Below, piece by piece: positions 57,920-64,000 of a stretch of DNA of 64,000 bases. The stretch is taken from the NCBI GenBank assembly GCA_963681505.1, contig OY811977.1, positions 5,263,223 through 5,327,222 on the forward strand. Direction: 5' to 3'. Below the pieces are notes generated by a model. That model was not told where the DNA came from. It did not search any database and saw nothing but the letters and a program-made list of their open reading frames with translations. The translations under genes were made by a program, and so were the position numbers. The stretch is from Eunapius fragilis (Eukaryota; Porifera; Demospongiae; Spongillida; Spongillidae). The stretch's first letter is position 1; each line of letters begins with the position of its first letter.

Positions 57920-59293
57920 ATGATCAGTTCAGCAATGCTTATCAAGGTCAAGGGAGGAACAGACGGTGGCCGCGTTTTCCTCAGCTGCACCGCTGACGGC
58001 GGTGTGGTGGACCTGTTTACCACTGACGACAACTCAGGGCGGCAAAAATGGCACCTGGAGCCTACTGGTCAGGGCAACTACTATCGCATCGTTGTTAGCG
58101 GAGGCGTCCACACCGGAAGGCGGTACCTTAGCTGCACCGATGACGGCAAGAAGGTGGACTTGTACTCAGTAGACGACGAGTCTGGTCGACAGCGGTGGAT
58201 TGTTGACAGCTTTGGCGATTACTGTACTATCAAAGTCGCGGGTGGAGTGTATAATGGTCGCGTTTACCTCAATTGCACCGCTAATGGCAGTAAAGTTGAC
58301 CTGTGGAGGCAGGACGACGTATCTGGGCGCCAGCGATGGGAAATACACGATCCTTCAGTGCACCATAAGCATTGGTACTTCGATCCAATGCTACCGATGT
58401 GCAGAAAAAACTCGCAAGTCAGGGTGATGGGCGGAACTCTAGGAGGCCGTGTTCTTCTCAGTTGCACTGCTGATGGAGCCAGGGTGGACCTACTCACCGC
58501 GGATGACAACTCGGGACGGCAAAAATGGGACCTGGAGCCTACAGGTCAGGGCAATTATCACATCGTTATTAGCGGAGGGGTTCATACAGGAAGGCGGTAC
58601 CTTAGCTGCACCGATGACGGCAAGAAGGTGGACTTGTACACAGTAGACGACAAGTCTGGTCGACAGCGGTGGATTATTGACAGTTTTGGGGATTACTGTA
58701 CTATCAGGGTCGCGGGTGGAGTGTATAATGGCCGTATTTACCTCAGTTGTACTCCAAATGGCAGTAAAGTTGACCTGTGGACGCAGGACGATGCATCTGG
58801 GCGCCAGCGATGGAAAATGTACGATCCTTCAGTGCACAATAAGCATTGGTTTCTCCATCCAATGTTACCGATGTGCAGGAAACACATGCAAGTCAGAGTA
58901 AAGGGCGGAACCTCTGGAGGCCGCATTCTTCTCAGCTGTACCGCTGATGTAGCCAAGGTGGACCTGTTTACCACGGATGATAACTCGGGACGACAGAAGT
59001 GGTATTTGGAGCCTACTGGTTTTGGCAATTATCACATTATTGTTCACAATGGACGACGGTACCTCAGCTGCACTAGTGACGGTGCCAAAGTTGATCTGTT
59101 TTCAACTGATGATGGTTCTGGTCGACAGCGGTGGCTGGTTACTAACCATGGTGACTATGTTACCATCGAGATCGCTGGTGGAGTCTTCTCCGGGCGTAAA
59201 TTCCTAAGCTGCTCAGCTGATGGTGGCATTGTGGATCTGTGGACTGTGGATGATGGATCTGGACGCCAGCGGTGGGATCTCTTTCCTCACTAA
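57920..59293 (+). CDS. three-domain beta-trefoil (QxW) lectin-like protein
   Basis: 457 residues, intronless. Nine repeats of about 45 residues, all with Q-(K/R)-W, form three trefoils (about residues 5-140, 165-300, 325-457). They are joined by linkers of the form HHKHWYFDPMLPMCRK. The repeat consensus is GGR.(F/Y)LSCTADG..VDL.T.DD.SGRQ.W. The first Met is at 57920; a second at 57935 matches the start of the gene at 33408 and may be the real one. The protein equals the two-trefoil protein plus an extra middle trefoil of 162 residues. Domains 1 and 2 are more alike to each other than to domain 3, which suggests internal duplication. No signal peptide or membrane segment. The family usually binds sugars. 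Which sugar, and whether it serves defence or adhesion, cannot be told. Confidence 0.9.
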   Translation: MISSAMLIKVKGGTDGGRVFLSCTADGGVVDLFTTDDNSGRQKWHLEPTGQGNYYRIVVSGGVHTGRRYLSCTDDGKKVDLYSVDDESGRQRWIVDSFGDYCTIKVAGGVYNGRVYLNCTANGSKVDLWRQDDVSGRQRWEIHDPSVHHKHWYFDPMLPMCRKNSQVRVMGGTLGGRVLLSCTADGARVDLLTADDNSGRQKWDLEPTGQGNYHIVISGGVHTGRRYLSCTDDGKKVDLYTVDDKSGRQRWIIDSFGDYCTIRVAGGVYNGRIYLSCTPNGSKVDLWTQDDASGRQRWKMYDPSVHNKHWFLHPMLPMCRKHMQVRVKGGTSGGRILLSCTADVAKVDLFTTDDNSGRQKWYLEPTGFGNYHIIVHNGRRYLSCTSDGAKVDLFSTDDGSGRQRWLVTNHGDYVTIEIAGGVFSGRKFLSCSADGGIVDLWTVDDGSGRQRWDLFPH

Positions 59294-59478
59294 AGCCAAT
59301 GGGGAAGCTAGTTAAGCTTTTATTGGTTTAGGGACATTTTAGATAGCTGTTCGATTTCTGTAATCTACTTGACCTTGAGAGAGTTGACATTTAGATTCCC
59401 TCCCCAAAAATTTGGTACTTAGATTTACTCGTTTTAACATTCAATTTCATGAGTTTTATTGTAAGACTAAGTGTTATC

Positions 59479-59488
59479 AATAAATCAA
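59479..59488 (+). terminator. poly(A) signal of beta-trefoil gene 2
   Basis: CAATAAATCA, about 190 bp after the stop codon, in AT-rich sequence. It is the first AATAAA after the gene. Confidence 0.5.
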
Positions 59489-59493
59489 TGGTA

Positions 59494-62137
59494 ATTGATA
59501 CTTAGAACGTTAACATTACTAGTACATGTTGGTCCATATACTGTATATTAAAACATTTGCCCAAGAGTTGAATTCCTTATCTGAGCTATTTTATAATTCT
59601 TTAATTTCAGTGGCTAAGGCATGGACACGGTGCATCTCGTTTAGATCTAGTTCTCGCAATCAGCATCGGATTACTGCGATGCCTAGTTCGTCCATAACCA
59701 AAGCGGCAGTGACTATCTTTAGTAATTGGTTCTAAACCCACTCTGACTGATTCAAGCAGTGTAGCATAATCGAGCTACTGTTCTTTGTTTCTTTCAAGTG
59801 TTTAATATGTACGTCGGCTATACGTTGCTATCGGTTGCTACGTACGCGCAATAGGTTAGACACTTATAATTAAACCTTCGGGACCTATGTGATTTAGAAT
59901 GATAGCTAAAAGCAGGAGTAGGAGAGGATGCCTAAAAGTATATGGACAGGCTAGCAGAAGAAGTTGCATTGATGCACATACATGTATGCTGAGCCCCGCC
60001 CACGAAAGACGTTCAAATTGTGCTTCCCAGGGCACATTGCTGCTTTCTTTTTGCGCATGCGTAATTTAGATCAAACCATTCAGTAATGACACAACGCAAC
60101 TATAAAATTAGTTTCATATAAAGTGCATGATTAAAAGTAACAACCTGTAGGTTAGAAATATTAAGGATGATAAAATAAGGAATCATGATGACCTGTATAA
60201 CATAATCAATCATGCATACCATGAAACTATGGATCAAACTTAAAAGAATATTTATTTTACGCATTTTCTACACATCCAATATCATTGTGTACATAATGGC
60301 ATATGCATTATTGGTTTCTTAAGTACTGTCCCCATGTCGTGCTAAAGGTATATGACGCAATTATCAGCATGGGAGACTATTGGACCCTCAGCCATGGAAT
60401 ATCCTATATAATTATTGTTCATTTCACTCAAAGCATGTATAGGGGCCCGGGAGACTGAGGCTACACAACTTCAATATTCCCTAATGCCCTTATTCAGCAA
60501 ACGTTTTAATTAATTTTTCTATAGTCTCAAATATTAATCATCTGGCTACATAATGGCTATTTCAGTTTTTCTTTAAATAATTCGTTATATGCATGCAAAG
60601 TGAAGCAGTGCATATGTGACAACCTGCCCCATCCCCTGGGTTAGAAGTCACACACATTTTCCCTATAGAGTTTGATTCCTAAGGTTATTATCATACACCA
60701 ATATAATCTCAGTATTGAAATCCATTCAACATTAATGTGTTCCAGCAAGTCTTTTGAAATATTGCAACAGAGTTAATACCACACATCTTTGCAGCACTGG
60801 TGATCTATGCTATAGGTTTGATCTGATGAGGGCTACAGTCCTTAGAATGTTGCCTCAGGGAACGTACCTCTTGATGTCTTTCTACTTTGCATGATGGAAA
60901 TTGGCAGACACATTCAATCACATTGACATTTCGTGTGCCGACTTACCCAAAGCCATCTTGTGCAAACTAACCCCAATGATATTGAGATGCATGATAATGG
61001 CAACATAGACATTGCATGCTTAGTCAGTGCACATAACTCTGCATTTAGTTCATATATACTCAACACTGATTAAGAAATTACCTAAATAGCAAAGCCAAAA
61101 AAATTATTCCGCAGGACAAAAATCACAGATTCAAACCATTGGTGAGAGCAGCATTCTTACTTATCATGGGTAGACAGTAGTAGACACTAAACGTTAATAC
61201 CTACATTTCATCTGTACATGTGAAATTGCTATTGTAAACTGTTACCAAGATATAAATGATGTGACAACCAAACATGTGGCTTGTAGCCTCGGTCTCCATT
61301 ATAGATCAACAGAGAATTTCTGTATAAGTGCAGACTACATCAGCTTGTTAACAAACATGCACCACAAACTATTCCACGGAATATATTAACACCTGCACTT
61401 CTGACAACCTTTTCTTCTCTAAACTTATCAGAATTCCAATGTGAGGCAGAACAAGCTTTGAAGTCTGGATTTTCAACTCTCCCAATGGTGATGAGTCATG
61501 GTAGAACTACAATTCTGTATACATTCAAAACTAACGTTGAAATTATTGATTGTTTCGGGTCCGCTGGATATTTATGGCTGTGTGGTTCTGCATTTCCCCA
61601 CAACCCACCAAGTAATGTACATTCGACATGCAGAGAATGGAAGAAAAGATATCATTACAAAAGTATTAGTGCAGGGGCACACCAATCATCCAAACAAAAG
61701 CCTTTCTAAGCCGCAAGCCATGGATTGCACCATTCAATATTAAGATGAGCAAATGTTTGATATGACTGGAGAGGTATGAAGGGATATAGTGCTATGTGGC
61801 CTAAAGTATGAACTTGCTGGATAATCCAGTTATAGTTAAGCATATAATTGCATGCAGCCATACCATTGTGTGGAGTGCATGGAGAATCCTATTTTTATGA
61901 AGGATTAGGCCCAATAGATCAAGTATGACTAAACCAATTTAAGAACAAAGGACTTACTGAATGTCTATTACCTCAGGGATGTATTGAGTATTTGCCTGAA
62001 ATTCACTCTTGATACCCAGTATTCAGTTGTATGAATTTTCACTTGCATCACTAATTTCTATACCATGCGCATATAGAATCATAGACTCACACCTCATTTT
62101 GATAACCTAAAACTTAACTTCATGCATAAATAAGGCA

Positions 62138-62173
<36 letters not shown>

Positions 62174-62370
62174 CACACACACATTTCTCCTTGCCAGTTT
62201 CTACTTCAACTTACTTCTGCTCCTACTCTTACTCCTGTGTTTAGCTATAGCAGGACCCTTAGTAGTGAAATTGATATTCCCATATCAATTTCAATTTGTA
62301 TCAGTGTTTAAAATGATTTTTGGGTGTGCAAACAACGACATATGTTGACAATGACATAGGTTCAACAGTA
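59494..62370. other. gene-free AT-rich stretch
   Basis: No exon with supporting splice sites and protein-like composition found. A (CA)n run is at 62143-62182. An open stretch at 61498-61740 has no recognisable family. Confidence 0.5.
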
Positions 62371-63017
62371 TTATTTTCGATTTCTTTTTTGTCTTCTTTG
62401 ACCTAAAACTGAATCCATGTATGCTCTATACTCTATTTGTGCTTTCAGGACCTCATTCAACATTATGTCAGGATTGGCATTATCTTGGTCAACTGAAGCA
62501 CTGGCGGACTTGGACAGTGATGACGTCGTACGCCCAGACCTTTCTGCTGTCAGCACATCATCAAAATCCATCGGCAAAGCGTCATTAATAATTGGGTACA
62601 TTAAATTCCCATCACTGTCCACAGCCCTAATCGCCGCAGGCAGCTGTCGATGCAACGGTACGTGCACATTTGGACGTAAGGATTTTGAGTTCTTCCATGC
62701 TAAGCAGAATAAAACACGCACATGCATGCACATTAATTTACCATATCTATGAATTTGCATATACCTTTTTCCATCGGAGTAACAAACACAAACTGTATTG
62801 GTTTCTTTGTGCCTCTGTTATTTCGCTCATGGTTCTCGCTAGTATTCACGGCATCGTGCTCGTCACTGCCGCGTTTGTGAGATCCAAGTTCTAATGGCAA
62901 CGGTTGGACGACAAGGTTGGCAGCTTCCTTCTGTGAACCGTTAACGTTCCGTCCCCTTGCAGCGCGTAGAAGACCTATCAACCTCTCCTCAACGGCTGTT
63001 TTCCCGCGCTCTCGGTA
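62371..63017 (-). CDS. last two exons of an unknown gene
   Basis: Exon 63017-62765 reads RERGKTAVEERLIGLLRAAR ... KKPIQFVFVTPMEK. A 65-nt intron follows, and exon 62699-62371 reads AWKNSKSLRPNVHVPLHRQL, AVDSDGNLMYPIINDALPMD, FDDVLTAERSG, a Ser-rich stretch, VLKAQIEYRAYMDSVLGQRR and a basic tail with stop. Phases agree (1 to 1). Composition is protein-like and unbroken, so this is probably a live host gene. No family recognised. Earlier exons would lie at higher coordinates. Confidence 0.6.
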
Positions 63018-63305
63018 CTAAGAAGAGGAACTGTAGCAATAAGCAGTAACAGCTTCGGTGTACCCGCATGCGACCAGTATAAAACATTAATTGCCAGTAC
63101 TATACCTCTTGCCCACGAGTTAGTGCTATGTGTAACGAGGCAACCGATATCCAGACGAACAGTAGCAGGAGCACGAAGCACGTCTTTGTACGGCTAGACA
63201 GAACCATGCGGAGGCTTTGTTCAAAATTACTGGACAATATTAATTTTGTTTCCAATTTATAATTGCACGTAATCATAAATACTTAATACGCCCACGTAAC
63301 TATAG

Positions 63306-63635
63306 TTACGCATGCAGGTGGTTTGTCCTGTATTTCACCGCTATGCTTTCAGCCAGACGTTCATGACCTATGGCCTGGAGGGCAGACCAAACTGACTCCC
63401 AACAGTGGTTCACATCGCCAGTGTACCATTCCCGTAACACCGCTCTCAGCCTCAGTTCTGGTTCAGTAATTTCGCCCTGCATGAAATATTGCAAACAGGT
63501 GGGTGGTAAAACATTAGGTGATGGTGCCATGGAAATGAAAAATTTAGGAGTGTAGTCAACATTCAACGTACAGAGCTGTCCAATGGAATAATGGAGGCCC
63601 ACATTGGTGTAGTCAACATCACTGACACACTTCAC
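63306..63635 (-). CDS. C-terminal exon with death-domain-like fold
   Basis: The minus strand ends QGEITEPELRLRAVLREWYT, CWESVWSALQAIGHERLAES, then IAVKYRTNHLHA and a stop. LR..L..W.....CW..V..AL..IG...LAE.I is the pattern of the last helices of death-fold domains found in large numbers in sponge and cnidarian signalling proteins. The N-terminal helices are not in this exon and probably lie in an upstream exon to the right. Role, by family: assembly of apoptosis or immune signalling complexes. Moderately sure of the fold, unsure of the gene. Confidence 0.5.
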   Translation of the reverse strand: MKCVSDVDYTNVGLHYSIGQLCTLNVDYTPKFFISMAPSPNVLPPTCLQYFMQGEITEPELRLRAVLREWYTGDVNHCWESVWSALQAIGHERLAESIAVKYRTNHLHA

Positions 63636-63798
63636 TTCTAACTAATACAACTCCCTCTAAGTGTGCACTCTCTGGGTTATGACATTCTGTGCACAGCAAC
63701 ATGCACACTAGCTTCCTCAAGTTTCATCCATCTCACACAAATAGCACTCCAATGGTACAGAGCTCTCCTCCCCACTGCTCACTAATATCATCGCCCAC

Positions 63799-63817
63799 CA
63801 CCCCCCCCCCCCCCCCA
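63799..63817. repeat. poly(C) run
   Basis: About 18 C. One of several long C or G runs in the window (31478, 32078, 37888, 40031, 41717). Confidence 0.95.
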
Positions 63818-64000
63818 TCCACATAACTTCTTCATAACCTATTCATAATAGTTAAGCAACAAAGCCTATTGCACACCTGCAGTAGGCTACAAGAAGCCAG
63901 AAGCCAAGAAGGTGCGGTACATCATTGTTCAAGGGTAGACATGCAGTGCACAAGTGCTCAGAATCAGACAGCTACGTACGTGTATATTTGGGTATTGTGT

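Overview
This is eukaryotic, almost certainly animal, DNA. It has GT-AG introns, many of them very short (about 45-100 nt). It holds long CA/GT microsatellites, a 173-bp satellite, LINE, LTR and cut-and-paste transposons, and animal protein families (SENP/Ulp1 protease, PHD finger, death-like domain). The very short introns and the mixture of KRBA2/Ginger-like, hAT and PHD-DDE elements fit an early-branching metazoan best. I favour a sponge, but this is inference.

Layout. 0-1.6 kb is microsatellite-rich intergenic DNA. 1.6-9 kb holds minus-strand coding sequence: a duplicated Ala-rich exon region, an intact 11-exon SENP/Ulp1 (C48) protease, and a 10-exon PHD-finger plus DDE-transposase-like gene. 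9.2-12.8 kb is a 173-bp satellite split by a 5'-truncated LINE. 13-20.8 kb has a duplicated exon, a roughly 2.2-kb inverted repeat built of purine/pyrimidine minisatellites, a decayed multi-exon transposon-type gene, and a hairpin element. 22.3-27.4 kb is a whole-looking, young Ty3/gypsy element with identical 173-bp LTRs. 27.5-33.1 kb holds fragments of a Ginger-type gene, a hAT element nested in a foldback, and MITEs. 33.4 kb and 57.9 kb carry two related intronless beta-trefoil (QxW) lectin-like genes, with two and three trefoils. Between them lie inverted-repeat elements, three more hairpins, two Ginger/KRBA2-like gene copies with Ulp1 and PHD modules, a MITE inside an open reading frame, and several arrays of short palindromes. 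The right end has the last two exons of an unknown gene and a death-domain-like exon.

Most striking observations. (1) Two unrelated DDE systems in one window are both linked to PHD fingers and Ulp1/SENP proteases. (2) Four long hairpins share three short sequence blocks, but the segments between the blocks differ completely from copy to copy while staying perfectly paired within each copy. (3) Several different palindromic-motif arrays sit at or near transposon genes. (4) The beta-trefoil pair looks like the best candidate for a host effector family. Exon models were derived by hand from splice sites and reading phase; no database search was possible.
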